This document shows, one piece after another, positions 1-9,435 of a stretch of 64,000 bases of DNA (within the stretch, counting starts at the first letter, position 1; every line of letters begins with the position of its first letter). The notes under the pieces were generated by a model. It had not been told where the DNA came from and made no database searches. It was given only the letters and a program-made list of their open reading frames with translations. Where the stretch lies: contig JACPMB010000009.1 of assembly GCA_016186175.1 (NCBI GenBank), forward strand, positions 89,973-153,972, written 5' to 3'. Both the position numbers and the translations under genes were made by a program. This DNA comes from Candidatus Peregrinibacteria bacterium. GTDB lineage: Bacteria > Patescibacteriota > Gracilibacteria > Peribacterales > Peribacteraceae.

Positions 1-110
1 CTTCCCGCAACAAGGCAGCGGCCCGCTCGCCATCACCGTAGCCGCGCCGGGCCAGCCCGATTCGCTCGGCAGCGCGGCGGTGCCGACCGCGGTTTGCCGG
101 TAAATCACCA

Positions 111-821
111 ATGTCACAGCGCAACGCCATCACCGGCCTGATCCCAGCGGCGTCCATAGCCGCCGCGCTCGTCGCGATAGTCGTGCTTGCAGGAATCTCT
201 TACGGCATTTTCGGCGGCTCCGGCAACTTCCGCGCGCAGACGGGCGGCGGCGCACGTTCTTTAGCGTCTTCCGCCGGTTTCTGCGGCCCCGTGTGCGGCG
301 ACAGGATAATAATGGAACCGGAAGAATGTGACGACGGGGCAAGGAATTCGGACGTCCTGCCGGATGCGTGCCGGACAGCATGCGTCAAGGCTCACTGCGG
401 GGACGGCGTCACCGACAGCGGCGAACAATGCGACGACGGAGCGGGCAACGGAAATGCCGGTGGCGGCTGCCGCACAAACTGCACTGCAGCGTCGGGCGGC
501 TCGTCATCCAGCACGGTTCCTGGCACGCACATGGCATGCTCCAATAACCGGTGCGTCGCGGCACAGGGAGCCGGAGCGGACGAATGTTCAAGCGACGCGC
601 AATGCGGAGGGAATAACAGCAGCACCAGTAATAGCGGCAACAGCAGCAACGGTGGCAATAGCGGCAACAGCAGCAGTGGCGGCGGTGTTTTACAATGCGG
701 CAACGGCGTCTACGAGCCCGCTTTGGGAGAAATGTGCGACGACGGCAACACAAGCGACGGCGACGGGTGCTCCAGTCTCTGCGAAACCGAAGACGGGTGG
801 ATGTGCTTCCCGTCCCCATAA
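111..821 (+). CDS. Secreted Cys-rich protein with DUF4215-type repeats and Ser/Asn/Gly-rich linker
   Basis: N-terminal hydrophobic segment; motif [37 protein letters not shown] matches the DUF4215 (Myxococcus Cys-rich repeat) pattern. Confidence 0.75.
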   Translation: MSQRNAITGLIPAASIAAALVAIVVLAGISYGIFGGSGNFRAQTGGGARSLASSAGFCGPVCGDRIIMEPEECDDGARNSDVLPDACRTACVKAHCGDGVTDSGEQCDDGAGNGNAGGGCRTNCTAASGGSSSSTVPGTHMACSNNRCVAAQGAGADECSSDAQCGGNNSSTSNSGNSSNGGNSGNSSSGGGVLQCGNGVYEPALGEMCDDGNTSDGDGCSSLCETEDGWMCFPSP

Positions 822-838
822 CTCCGTTCCGCTGAATA

Positions 839-1912
839 ATGGATTTTCCGGAAAATCATCCGATGTCACACAAGCGTTTCGCCGCCGGCATGCTGCTCGG
901 AGCGCCACTGGCGCTCACAGTCGCCGCGACAGTCGTTGTTGCCGGCGTCTCTCACGGCATCTTCGGCGGCCCCGGCAATTTCCGCGCGCAGACGGGGGGC
1001 GCCTCGGTGGGAGGAACGGCCGGCGCTTGCAACAACGGGATGAGCATCGTGGAATATCCTCTTGCTATCCCGACCAGCATGCCGAGCGGCATCGCCGCGG
1101 ATTCCGGCGGCGGCGCGTGGTTCACGGAAGCAAACGGCAACAAAATCGGCAGGATCGCACCGGACGGTTCCATCGTGGAGTTCCAGATTCCAACGCGGAA
1201 CAGTTATCCGAACAGCATCGCCGCGGATTCCGGCGGCGGCGCGTTGTTCACGGAATCAGGCGGCAACAAAATCGGCAGGATCGCGCCGGACGGAACGATA
1301 ACCGAGTTTTCACTGCCATCGTCCAATAGCGGACCATCTGGCATTGCAGATGGTCTCGATGGCAACGTCTGGTTCACGGAAATATACGGCAACAAAATCG
1401 GCAGGATCGCACCGGACGGTTCCATCGTGGAGTTCCAGATTCCAACGCAGGACAGTGATTCGACTGGCGTAGCCGCGGATCCCGTCGGTGGCGCGTGGTT
1501 CACGGAATCAAACGGCAACAAAATCGGCAGGATCGCGCCATGTTCCTCTGCCGCTTCTTCTTCAATTTCTTCTTCATCTTCGTCATCTCGGACGGTTCCA
1601 TCGTGGAGTTCCGGATTCCAACGCGGAACAGTTATCCGAACAGCATCGCCGCGGATCCCGTCGGTGGCGCGTGGTTCACGGAATCAAACGGCAACAAAAT
1701 CGGCAGGATCGCGCCGGACGGTTCCATCGTGGAGTTTTCTACTCCCACTAACGGTAAACCGTGGGGCATCGCCGCGGATCCCGTCGGCGGCGCGTGGTTC
1801 ACGGAATCAAACGGCAACAAAATCGGCAGGATCGCGCCATGTTCCTCTGCCGCTTCTTCTTCAATTTCTTCTTCATCTTCGTCATCTTTCAGCAGTTCCT
1901 CCAACATCGTGA
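839..1912 (+). CDS. 5' part of a secreted mosaic protein with Vgb (streptogramin lyase)-like beta-propeller repeats; loses frame after ~1588
   Basis: Signal-like N-terminus, ~42-aa repeats ..DGSIVEFQIPT..IAAD..GGAWFTESNGNKIGRIAP; after SSAASSSISSSSSSS the repeat continues in another frame. Confidence 0.7.
   Translation: MDFPENHPMSHKRFAAGMLLGAPLALTVAATVVVAGVSHGIFGGPGNFRAQTGGASVGGTAGACNNGMSIVEYPLAIPTSMPSGIAADSGGGAWFTEANGNKIGRIAPDGSIVEFQIPTRNSYPNSIAADSGGGALFTESGGNKIGRIAPDGTITEFSLPSSNSGPSGIADGLDGNVWFTEIYGNKIGRIAPDGSIVEFQIPTQDSDSTGVAADPVGGAWFTESNGNKIGRIAPCSSAASSSISSSSSSSRTVPSWSSGFQRGTVIRTASPRIPSVARGSRNQTATKSAGSRRTVPSWSFLLPLTVNRGASPRIPSAARGSRNQTATKSAGSRHVPLPLLLQFLLHLRHLSAVPPTS
1472..1588 (+). repeat. 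Direct repeat copy A (propeller unit end plus Ser-rich linker)
   Basis: gccgcggatcccgtcgg...cttcgtcatct is found again at 1771-1887 with one mismatch by eye; offset 299 bp. Confidence 0.9.
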
Positions 1913-4900
1913 CGATTGATCCGGCTGTCGCCTGCTGCACTCAGTCCGGCCAGTGCAGGCAGGAGCTAGGCTCGTTGTGTCCTGCCGGAGAAACGAAATA
2001 CAACACAATGGCGCAGTGCATGGCCGGCTGCGGAGCGGGTTCCTCGTCGTCTGCGTCTGTATGCAGCGCCACGACGTTCTCTTCTTACAGCGCACCAAGT
2101 CTTTCCGGCGTATCGGATGGAGCCGCGACCGGCCCCGACGGCAACCTTTGGTTCATTACCGCGAACGGGACAACGATCGGCAAGATGTCGCCGTCCGGAA
2201 TCCTCGTGGGGTCAGACATCCGTCTTCCGGAAGGATGGCAGGCGAACGAAATCGTTCTCGGTTCCGACGGGAACCTCTGGCTTTCCGCCAACGTCGGAAT
2301 CCTGCGCATCAATCCGGACGACGCCGCAACCGCAGTCCCGGAACTCTTCACACTGCCGGTTGCAACTCTTGATTCCTCCGCCGTTCCAAATGCCATCGTC
2401 CTCGGCCCCGACGGCAACGTCTGGTTCACCACATCATCAGGAACCTTCGGAAAAATCACGCCCCAGGGGAACTCAACGCAGTACCCGGCGCCCGGTACGC
2501 CGTACGACATCACCGTTGGCTCAGACGGCAGTCTGTGGTACACATCCGAAGGATCAGACAACAATGAAGTCGTGAACATCGCCCCGGACGGCGGGCGCAT
2601 CGCTTCCTACCCGATGCCGCAGGGCGTCACGCCGGGCCGCATCATCGCCGGCCCGGACGGCAACATGTGGTTCTTAGCGTTCGCAGTATATGAGGGCGTC
2701 GACCACAACAGAATCGTGCGCATCAAGACAAATGGCACGATGGACAATTTCCCGCTGCAGGCCGACGAAATTCCTGGATTCCTCGCCCCCGGTCCGGATG
2801 GCAACGTCTGGTTCACGTCGAACGGGGGAGAAGACGAAAACGGAGAATGGACGTCGGCCGTAATCGCCAGCATCACGCCTTCCGGCTTCATTACCAGGTA
2901 CGACAGAATGCCGACCGGCCGTTTTCCCCGCTGGATTGTCCCCGGGCCGAACGGCAATCTTTGGGCCGCGGAGATGGACGGCGTCATCACGGAGATCGCC
3001 GCCTGCCGGGGTTCCTCCGCATCCTCTCAAGACGGCACTGTTTGCGAACCGATCTGCGGAGACGGAAAAAAGGTGGGGCCCGAGCAGTGCGATCTTGGCC
3101 CGCAAGCAAGCGAGACCGTCCAAAAGCGCACAGCTCAGGTCAATTTTCTGCCGGCGTTCATGCTGAAGAATGTGTCCATGGCCTGCCCGACCGGCGATGA
3201 CTGCAAGATACTGGCCCAGGAACAGCAGTCGCCGACAATGCTCTTCATTGATTGCGACGACTCCTCATGCTCGCAAAAGACGATCACAGAAATTCAGGCG
3301 CCCGACGGAATGGAATCCGCGGAACTTTCGGGCGCGCCCGGAGGCGAAGGCGGCGGAATTGCTTGTCCCGAAGAGGATGCCTGCATGTTCTCCTTCATCG
3401 CTCTGGAGGGCGGGATAGTGCCGAATCTGTTCGTCGTGCGTTGCCGCGATTCATCCTGCGAGCAGCGCACAATCGAGCAAATCGCCGTACTTGACGGTTC
3501 CACTGTCATGGAAGCGCGTCATCTTATCGCCTGTCCAGCGGAGAACGACAATATGTGTAACATCGTCTTTCACGGATTTGACGCATTGTCAATTCCTGGA
3601 AGCGCCTCGTTCGCAAAGTGCATGGATCCCGGATGCGCGGACAGGCTGATTTCCAGCATGGAAAGAGGCACGGAGATCGCCGCATTTGCCTGCCCGGCGC
3701 CGGATGATTGCAAGGCGTCTTTGTTCATAAGGCCCCCCGAAGTCACGGATCCAGGGCAACTGGAGACGTTGCTGCTCGATTGCGACGATGCCGAATGCAG
3801 CCGCAGCACTAAAACATCGCTGCTCACAGGCAGCGATGCGCGCGCTCTTTCGTGTCCAACGCCGCAACAATGTCAGCTGTTCTACGACGACAATATGCAA
3901 ATGACGCTGCTGCAATGCCGCGACGGCCGCTGCCAAAACCGGTCGGAAGTTTCTCTAGGACAAGCCGTCGAATCGCCGGGAGAGGAGGGAGTTGGCCCCA
4001 TGAGCGTCTCCTGCAAACCCGGATCCTGGTGCAATATGAGTTATCTTTTCGCAAGAGCAGGCCCCCAGGGCGCCGCGGATGACGAAGTGAGGTTCATCCA
4101 CTGCCTCTCGAAAGACTGTTCCAAGCGCCAGCCCGAACTCATAGAGAAAAACGCGGATGTTATCGGCATGTCCATGTCGTGCCCTTCAGACGATCGCTGC
4201 ATGGTGGCATACCTCGCGCATCTGGGTGGCGAGCTGCGAATCGCGGATATCTCCTGGAAAGTTCCAGGGCAGCTTTGCGAGAGCGGCGCCTGCAACGCGT
4301 GGACGTGCCGATGCGAGGCCGGCCAGACGCAATCATCCTCCGTATCCTCTTCCTCTTCATTTTCTTCTTCACATTCTTCGTCTCTCAGCAGTTCCTCTAA
4401 CATCGTTGTGCTTGATCCGACCGTTTCCTGCTGCTCCCAGTCCGGCCAGTGCAGGCAGCAGATGGGCTCGTTGTGCCCTGCCGGAGAAACAAAATACAAC
4501 ACAATGGCGCAGTGTCAGGCGAACTGCGGAACCAGTTCACAATCTTCCTCATCCACAAGCTCGTTTTCTTCCAGTTCCATTTTTTCAAGCAATCGCCCGG
4601 TTTCCTGCCCCTCCGATCCATGCGGCGAAGGCGGCAAAGAGCTTTGCGGGGAACAGGGCCGTACATGCGTCAGGGACACGGCCAGTCCCGATTGCATAAG
4701 GTGCAAAGGCGGATACCAGTGCACCGGCGACGAATGTGGCGTTATCGGCAAAAAATACTGCGAATCGCTCGGCAAATCGTGCATTGCGAACAAACAGAGC
4801 CCGCTGTGCATCTCTTGCATCGAGCCTCTTGCCTGCCGCGGAAATGAATGTGCGCAGAGGGGGAGCAAATATTGCGCCGAATCCGGCAAAGCCTGCATCA

Positions 4901-6285
4901 AAACCAACGACGGAATATGCTTCGAGTGCCGCCCAGAGCCTCAGCCGGCATGCACCGGAGAAGAATGTAAAGCCGGAGGCGCCGCTTATTGCGCTCTCTT
5001 CGGCAAGTCCTGTGCGCCGATAAAGAGCGGCATGTGCATAGCCTGCGCGGACGCCGGCATACTCACCCCGCCGCCTTTCTGCCCTTCCGATCCATGCGGC
5101 GAAGGCGGCGATGAACTTTGCGGGGAGCGCGGCAAATGCGTCAGGGACACGGCCAGCCTCGATTGCATCAGGTGCGAATTTTCCACAGAGAAACAGGTGC
5201 AATGCAATGGAAACGAATGCCGCGCCGGAGGCGCGGCATATTGCGGGATGCTCGGCAAAGGATGCAGGAACACGGGGGGCGATCTTTGCTTCAGCTGCAT
5301 CGCGGAAGGATGCGCCAGCTCCATCGAATGTGCGGAAGGCGCGCAATGCGACGGCGGCAGATGCGTGCAGCTTTGCGGCAACGGGCGGCTTGATATGGGG
5401 GAAGCGTGCGATCCGTCCGCCGGGCCGGGCTCCGGCGGCGGCTCATGCACTTCCAGATGCCTGCTCAAACAGAACCAAAAGTGCACGCACGATGCGGAAT
5501 GTGGGAGCAGGCTGTGCGTAAGGAACGCTTGCGTCCCGTGCTCCGCGGATTACCAGTGCCAGAGCAAGGATTGCCGCAAAGGCGCATGCGTGAATTTGTG
5601 CGGCAACGGCAGGATTGACCCCGGAGAAGCATGCGACCCCGGAATTGGCGACGACGAGAGCAGGTGCACGCGGAATTGCCTTCGATCCGCGGACGCGGAA
5701 TGTGCGCGGAACCGGGATTGCCAGACTGGACTCTGCCGCGATGTCGGCGGATCTAAAGTCTGCGATGAATGTTCCGGCGGCGATCAGTGCTATAACGGGC
5801 TGTGCGTATCGGGCGTATGCGCGGACTTGTGCGGCAACGGCGTCGTTGATCCTGGAGAGCAGTGCGACGACGGCAATCGCGTGACGGGCGACGGTTGCAG
5901 CCGCTTCTGCGAGCGCAAATCATTGGCAATCGGAGGCGTCGCGCCGTTCAGGCAACTGGGAGAGGGGGCGTACAGTGGCGACGTGCGCGGCATGAGCGGT
6001 CAATACGACGAGTACGGCAATTTCGTGCCGCTGGTGGTCGGGGCGTACAGTGGCGACGTGCGCGGCATGAGCGGTCAATACGACGAGTACGGCAATTTCA
6101 TTCCGCTGGTGGCCGGGGCGTACAGGGGCGACGTGCGCGGCAGTCAATACGACGAATACGGCCGTCCCCTCGTCGCCGGCCACGCGGCCGCCGGCAAAAC
6201 CGGGCCCGCCGCGCTTATGGCGATCGCCGGAGGCGCCGCGGCCGGGTGGGCATGGATCAGAAGAAAGCGTAGAGCGGACCGCTGA
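1495..6285 (+). CDS. Main part of the mosaic surface protein: Vgb-like propellers, Cys-paired repeats, Cys-rich modules, DUF4215-like repeats, C-terminal tandem repeat, TM helix and basic tail
   Basis: 1596-aa ORF; the first ~33 residues are out-of-frame readthrough, homologous reading starts at DGSIVEF (~1589). Confidence 0.75.
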   Translation: MVHGIKRQQNRQDRAMFLCRFFFNFFFIFVISDGSIVEFRIPTRNSYPNSIAADPVGGAWFTESNGNKIGRIAPDGSIVEFSTPTNGKPWGIAADPVGGAWFTESNGNKIGRIAPCSSAASSSISSSSSSSFSSSSNIVTIDPAVACCTQSGQCRQELGSLCPAGETKYNTMAQCMAGCGAGSSSSASVCSATTFSSYSAPSLSGVSDGAATGPDGNLWFITANGTTIGKMSPSGILVGSDIRLPEGWQANEIVLGSDGNLWLSANVGILRINPDDAATAVPELFTLPVATLDSSAVPNAIVLGPDGNVWFTTSSGTFGKITPQGNSTQYPAPGTPYDITVGSDGSLWYTSEGSDNNEVVNIAPDGGRIASYPMPQGVTPGRIIAGPDGNMWFLAFAVYEGVDHNRIVRIKTNGTMDNFPLQADEIPGFLAPGPDGNVWFTSNGGEDENGEWTSAVIASITPSGFITRYDRMPTGRFPRWIVPGPNGNLWAAEMDGVITEIAACRGSSASSQDGTVCEPICGDGKKVGPEQCDLGPQASETVQKRTAQVNFLPAFMLKNVSMACPTGDDCKILAQEQQSPTMLFIDCDDSSCSQKTITEIQAPDGMESAELSGAPGGEGGGIACPEEDACMFSFIALEGGIVPNLFVVRCRDSSCEQRTIEQIAVLDGSTVMEARHLIACPAENDNMCNIVFHGFDALSIPGSASFAKCMDPGCADRLISSMERGTEIAAFACPAPDDCKASLFIRPPEVTDPGQLETLLLDCDDAECSRSTKTSLLTGSDARALSCPTPQQCQLFYDDNMQMTLLQCRDGRCQNRSEVSLGQAVESPGEEGVGPMSVSCKPGSWCNMSYLFARAGPQGAADDEVRFIHCLSKDCSKRQPELIEKNADVIGMSMSCPSDDRCMVAYLAHLGGELRIADISWKVPGQLCESGACNAWTCRCEAGQTQSSSVSSSSSFSSSHSSSLSSSSNIVVLDPTVSCCSQSGQCRQQMGSLCPAGETKYNTMAQCQANCGTSSQSSSSTSSFSSSSIFSSNRPVSCPSDPCGEGGKELCGEQGRTCVRDTASPDCIRCKGGYQCTGDECGVIGKKYCESLGKSCIANKQSPLCISCIEPLACRGNECAQRGSKYCAESGKACIKTNDGICFECRPEPQPACTGEECKAGGAAYCALFGKSCAPIKSGMCIACADAGILTPPPFCPSDPCGEGGDELCGERGKCVRDTASLDCIRCEFSTEKQVQCNGNECRAGGAAYCGMLGKGCRNTGGDLCFSCIAEGCASSIECAEGAQCDGGRCVQLCGNGRLDMGEACDPSAGPGSGGGSCTSRCLLKQNQKCTHDAECGSRLCVRNACVPCSADYQCQSKDCRKGACVNLCGNGRIDPGEACDPGIGDDESRCTRNCLRSADAECARNRDCQTGLCRDVGGSKVCDECSGGDQCYNGLCVSGVCADLCGNGVVDPGEQCDDGNRVTGDGCSRFCERKSLAIGGVAPFRQLGEGAYSGDVRGMSGQYDEYGNFVPLVVGAYSGDVRGMSGQYDEYGNFIPLVAGAYRGDVRGSQYDEYGRPLVAGHAAAGKTGPAALMAIAGGAAAGWAWIRRKRRADR
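1771..1887 (+). repeat. Direct repeat copy B
   Basis: Same 117-bp string as 1472-1588. Confidence 0.9.
5964..6165 (+). repeat. 75-bp in-frame tandem repeat (two full copies plus a degenerate third)
   Basis: Encodes GAYSGDVRGMSGQYDEYGNFVPLVV / GAYSGDVRGMSGQYDEYGNFIPLVA / GAYRGDVRGSQYDEYGRPLVA. Confidence 0.9.
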
Positions 6286-6316
6286 TCGTTGAATCCGTGT
6301 TTTTGTAGTTTTTCCG

Positions 6317-9300
6317 ATGACAAAGCCAAGCAAGCCCGCCGGCAGTTCGATGCCGGTCGGCAGCGTGTTGATAATTCTGTGTGTGGCGGCAGCGGTGTTT
6401 ACTCTTACGTCGCGCGCTTTGCGCACAGCGCAGGCGCCGGTCGCCCAGGCGCCGCCTGCAATCTGCCCAAGCCAATGCGGCCCTCCTGGAACACTCAATT
6501 GTTCGCCCGGTTATGGCGAGATGTGCGGAGGCACGTGCGGCTACGAAAGTTGCTGCCAGTGCGATCCAACATCGCCGTCTCCCGACTGCGCTGAGTCGGG
6601 CATCGCGTGTGTGACTGACAGCCAGTGCTGTTCCGGAATGACATGCGAGAACGGCTTGTGCCATGCCGACGAATGTTCTTGTCACCAATTCGATTATTCC
6701 GCCGAAGTGTGCGGACAAAACGCTCAATTCTGCAGTTGGTCGTCAAACGGATGTTCGGGAACTCTGCCAACGCGGCCGTTTGACGGCGGCGCGTGCGACG
6801 CCAACGCCTGCGTTGATTCCGGAGGAACATGCACCAGCGACATCCAGTGCTGCCCGCCTGCGACATGCGCCCTACCGCCGCCTCTTCCGCCGCCCTGCAC
6901 GCCGCTCAATGGCGCCTGCAATGTCAATGCCGATTGCTGCACGGGGTTGGGATGCACTGGATTGAAGTGCGTCGTTCCAGCGAACGGCTTTTGCGGCGAC
7001 GGAATTCTGGAACCGTCGGAAGGAGAAATGTGCGACGACGGCAACACGGACATCACTGATGGATGCGACGACGATTGCCGGCTGATCAGCGACTGCCCCG
7101 ACATCATCGTCCCGTACGGGACGATGCAGAATACCCCGCATTACTTCCCCATCCCCACGGCCCCGAGCGATAACGGCTGCGGCAGCTTCGGAATATGTTT
7201 CGATTCGTGCATGGAGGAGGATTCGGACGGCGACGGCAGCCCCGACCTGTGCAAATGCGATCAGCCGATGTGCTCGGCAGGCGAATCGTGCCAGTTCGTG
7301 CCGGGGATGGGCGAGCCCGCGCAGTGCGTATTGTGCGGATGCGGCGACGGGATCGTGCAGGAATCAGCCGATGAAGAATGTGACGACGAAAACCTGATTT
7401 CTGGCGACGGATGCTCCTCCGCTTGCAAAAACGAAGGCCAGCCGGCTGGCGTTTGCGTATCCTCTCCACAATGCCTGATCGTCGGCTCCACCTGCGCCAG
7501 TTCGTCGCAATGCTGCTCGGGTTTTTGTTACGGAGGAATTTGCAAGCTTCCGCCTAATCCTCAGCCTTTGTACATTATAAGTGTGGATGATGGCCGTACG
7601 ACCGTCCAGCCGGGAGAGACGACGGCGTACATCATCAGGGTGATGAACGTGTCTGCAGTATCCCCTACGACGCCGATTCAGGTGACATTCGCCGTACCTG
7701 TGCAACTCAATCTTAATATGACAAGCGTCATTGCGAGCGGCGGCTCGTATTCGTTGCCAGGCATAGTCACCTGGTACGGCATTATGCCGGCTCCGGGCTC
7801 GCCAATCGCGTTCACCATCGGCGGCTCCATCCATCCTTCGGCGCCGTCCGGTGGGATCATCATCGCAATCGCGCAGATCATCGGCGGCCCGGCGGCGTTC
7901 GACAACACAGGGATACTGGCGCCTTCTTCTTCTTCGTCATTTTCATCTACAAACTCCTCCTCTCCTCCACATTCCTCCTCTCCTCCACATTCCTCCTCTC
8001 CTCCACATTCCTCCTCTCCTCCACATTCCTCCTCTCCTCCACATTCCTCCTCTCCCCCGCACTCCTCCTCGCTCGGAATAACGATTACCGATTACCGAAG
8101 CACCGTAACAATTCCGCCGCCGCAGCCTATGAATTATGACATCGTCGTCACAAATATGTCCGCGGTTTCAGCGTTTGGGATCGTCGTCGGCACGGATCCG
8201 CTCAATACATCATTGCTGTCGCCGATCGCCGTGGGCGGATCGTACAACAACGCGACGCGCGTAGCCTCCTGGACAATACCGTTCATGGCGCCGGGCAGCA
8301 GCGTCGTGCGGCGCATTCAGGCCGCAGTCGGCGCGACGACCGCTGACGGAACGCAGATAGATACCAAGGCGACAATCGTGAGCATGGGCGGAGTTTCCAC
8401 CGGCGCTCCTTCCGCGACAGATAGCACCAAGGTAAACGTTATAAGCACGCCTCTCACCGGATGCATCCGGATCATCAAAACAACCTTCGATGAAACGTGC
8501 GAACTTTTCCAATTGCCGGCGGATACCGCGCTGCAGATGTGCGTTCCAATGTCTCCCGTTCCCCAGGCATGGTTCATCTTGACCGACAACATGTCTCCGA
8601 TTTATTCCACGTCTCCGATTTATTCCACGAATGTGCATGGCTACGCCGTAATCTCAGGCCTGCCGCCGGATGAATACGTGATTACGGAGCTCTTTCCGCC
8701 GGGTGTTACGCCGGGCATTGCTGAAGTATATCAAAATCCCGTTAATCCGGTCTCCGTTTCGGACGGCGAATGTACGGACGTGCGTGTAATCAATATGATA
8801 GCCACCCCGCCGTTTTCATCTTCAGCATCATCTACAAACTCCTCCTCTCCGCCTCACTCCTCATCCCCTCCGTATTCCTCCTCTCCGCCTCACTCCTCAT
8901 CCCCTCCGTATTCCTCCTCATCCAGCGAACCCTCGGGAACTGCGAAAGAAAACCTGTACTGCGACAGACGGCTTATACAAGCTCCCACAACAGAGGGATA
9001 CGGAATCCAGTGCTGGCTCCGCGATAAAACCAATGCAAATCAGAGTCCGCTATGGGGAACGGTCTTTTTCACTCCGGCCTTCTACAGCATAGAACCGCGC
9101 GATGCCTACGGAGTGTTGCCGTACGGGAATCCAATACCCAATCCTCCGGATTACAGCGGCGAAAAGTGCGAAACCCGCTGCTGGGAAGCGATGGATTATG
9201 GAGCATGTTGCATTGACCCCGATTTGCTGGAATCGGAAGACGACCAATGCATGGTGATGACCGTTGAAGAATGCGAAGAAATCGGAGTGGTCCTGGCATT

Positions 9301-9364
9301 TATGGATTATCATTCAGATTTCTGTTATGCGGCGGCCGAAATGGCATGCGATATCACTCCGTAA
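6317..9364 (+). CDS. Secreted Cys-rich protein with DUF4215-like repeats, DUF11-like domains and SSSPPH/SSSPPY linkers
   Basis: N-terminal [65 protein letters not shown]11-like segment (YIIRVMNVSAVSPTTPIQVTFAVP). Confidence 0.75.
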   Translation: MTKPSKPAGSSMPVGSVLIILCVAAAVFTLTSRALRTAQAPVAQAPPAICPSQCGPPGTLNCSPGYGEMCGGTCGYESCCQCDPTSPSPDCAESGIACVTDSQCCSGMTCENGLCHADECSCHQFDYSAEVCGQNAQFCSWSSNGCSGTLPTRPFDGGACDANACVDSGGTCTSDIQCCPPATCALPPPLPPPCTPLNGACNVNADCCTGLGCTGLKCVVPANGFCGDGILEPSEGEMCDDGNTDITDGCDDDCRLISDCPDIIVPYGTMQNTPHYFPIPTAPSDNGCGSFGICFDSCMEEDSDGDGSPDLCKCDQPMCSAGESCQFVPGMGEPAQCVLCGCGDGIVQESADEECDDENLISGDGCSSACKNEGQPAGVCVSSPQCLIVGSTCASSSQCCSGFCYGGICKLPPNPQPLYIISVDDGRTTVQPGETTAYIIRVMNVSAVSPTTPIQVTFAVPVQLNLNMTSVIASGGSYSLPGIVTWYGIMPAPGSPIAFTIGGSIHPSAPSGGIIIAIAQIIGGPAAFDNTGILAPSSSSSFSSTNSSSPPHSSSPPHSSSPPHSSSPPHSSSPPHSSSPPHSSSLGITITDYRSTVTIPPPQPMNYDIVVTNMSAVSAFGIVVGTDPLNTSLLSPIAVGGSYNNATRVASWTIPFMAPGSSVVRRIQAAVGATTADGTQIDTKATIVSMGGVSTGAPSATDSTKVNVISTPLTGCIRIIKTTFDETCELFQLPADTALQMCVPMSPVPQAWFILTDNMSPIYSTSPIYSTNVHGYAVISGLPPDEYVITELFPPGVTPGIAEVYQNPVNPVSVSDGECTDVRVINMIATPPFSSSASSTNSSSPPHSSSPPYSSSPPHSSSPPYSSSSSEPSGTAKENLYCDRRLIQAPTTEGYGIQCWLRDKTNANQSPLWGTVFFTPAFYSIEPRDAYGVLPYGNPIPNPPDYSGEKCETRCWEAMDYGACCIDPDLLESEDDQCMVMTVEECEEIGVVLAFMDYHSDFCYAAAEMACDITP
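7954..8072 (+). repeat. 18-bp tandem minisatellite encoding SSSPPH
   Basis: ctcctctcctccacattc repeated about six times, nearly identical. Confidence 0.95.
8839..8924 (+). repeat. Second Ser/Pro minisatellite encoding SSSPPH/SSSPPY
   Basis: Alternating ctcctctccgcctcactcctcatcccctccgtattc units. Confidence 0.9.
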
Positions 9365-9392
9365 GCGCTAAGCACTAAAAACGATGAGGGCC

Positions 9393-9421
9393 TTGCGCAT
9401 GAAAAATTGTTTAGCTAGAGT
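9393..9421 (+). promoter_or_regulatory. Putative sigma70-type promoter for the metK leader
   Basis: TTGCGC (9393) - 17 bp - TAGAGT (9416). Confidence 0.4.
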
Positions 9422-9435
9422 GCCGTCACATCGTC

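Noticed and set aside
328-1329. 333-aa + strand ORF
   Set aside because: Alternate frame across two CDSs; Arg/Ala-rich nonsense composition.
4585-5346. 253-aa minus-strand ORF, Ala/Phe-rich
   Set aside because: Antisense shadow of the Cys-rich repeats.
7954-8072. Regular 18-bp repeats considered as a CRISPR array
   Set aside because: No unique spacers; in-frame Ser/Pro minisatellite.
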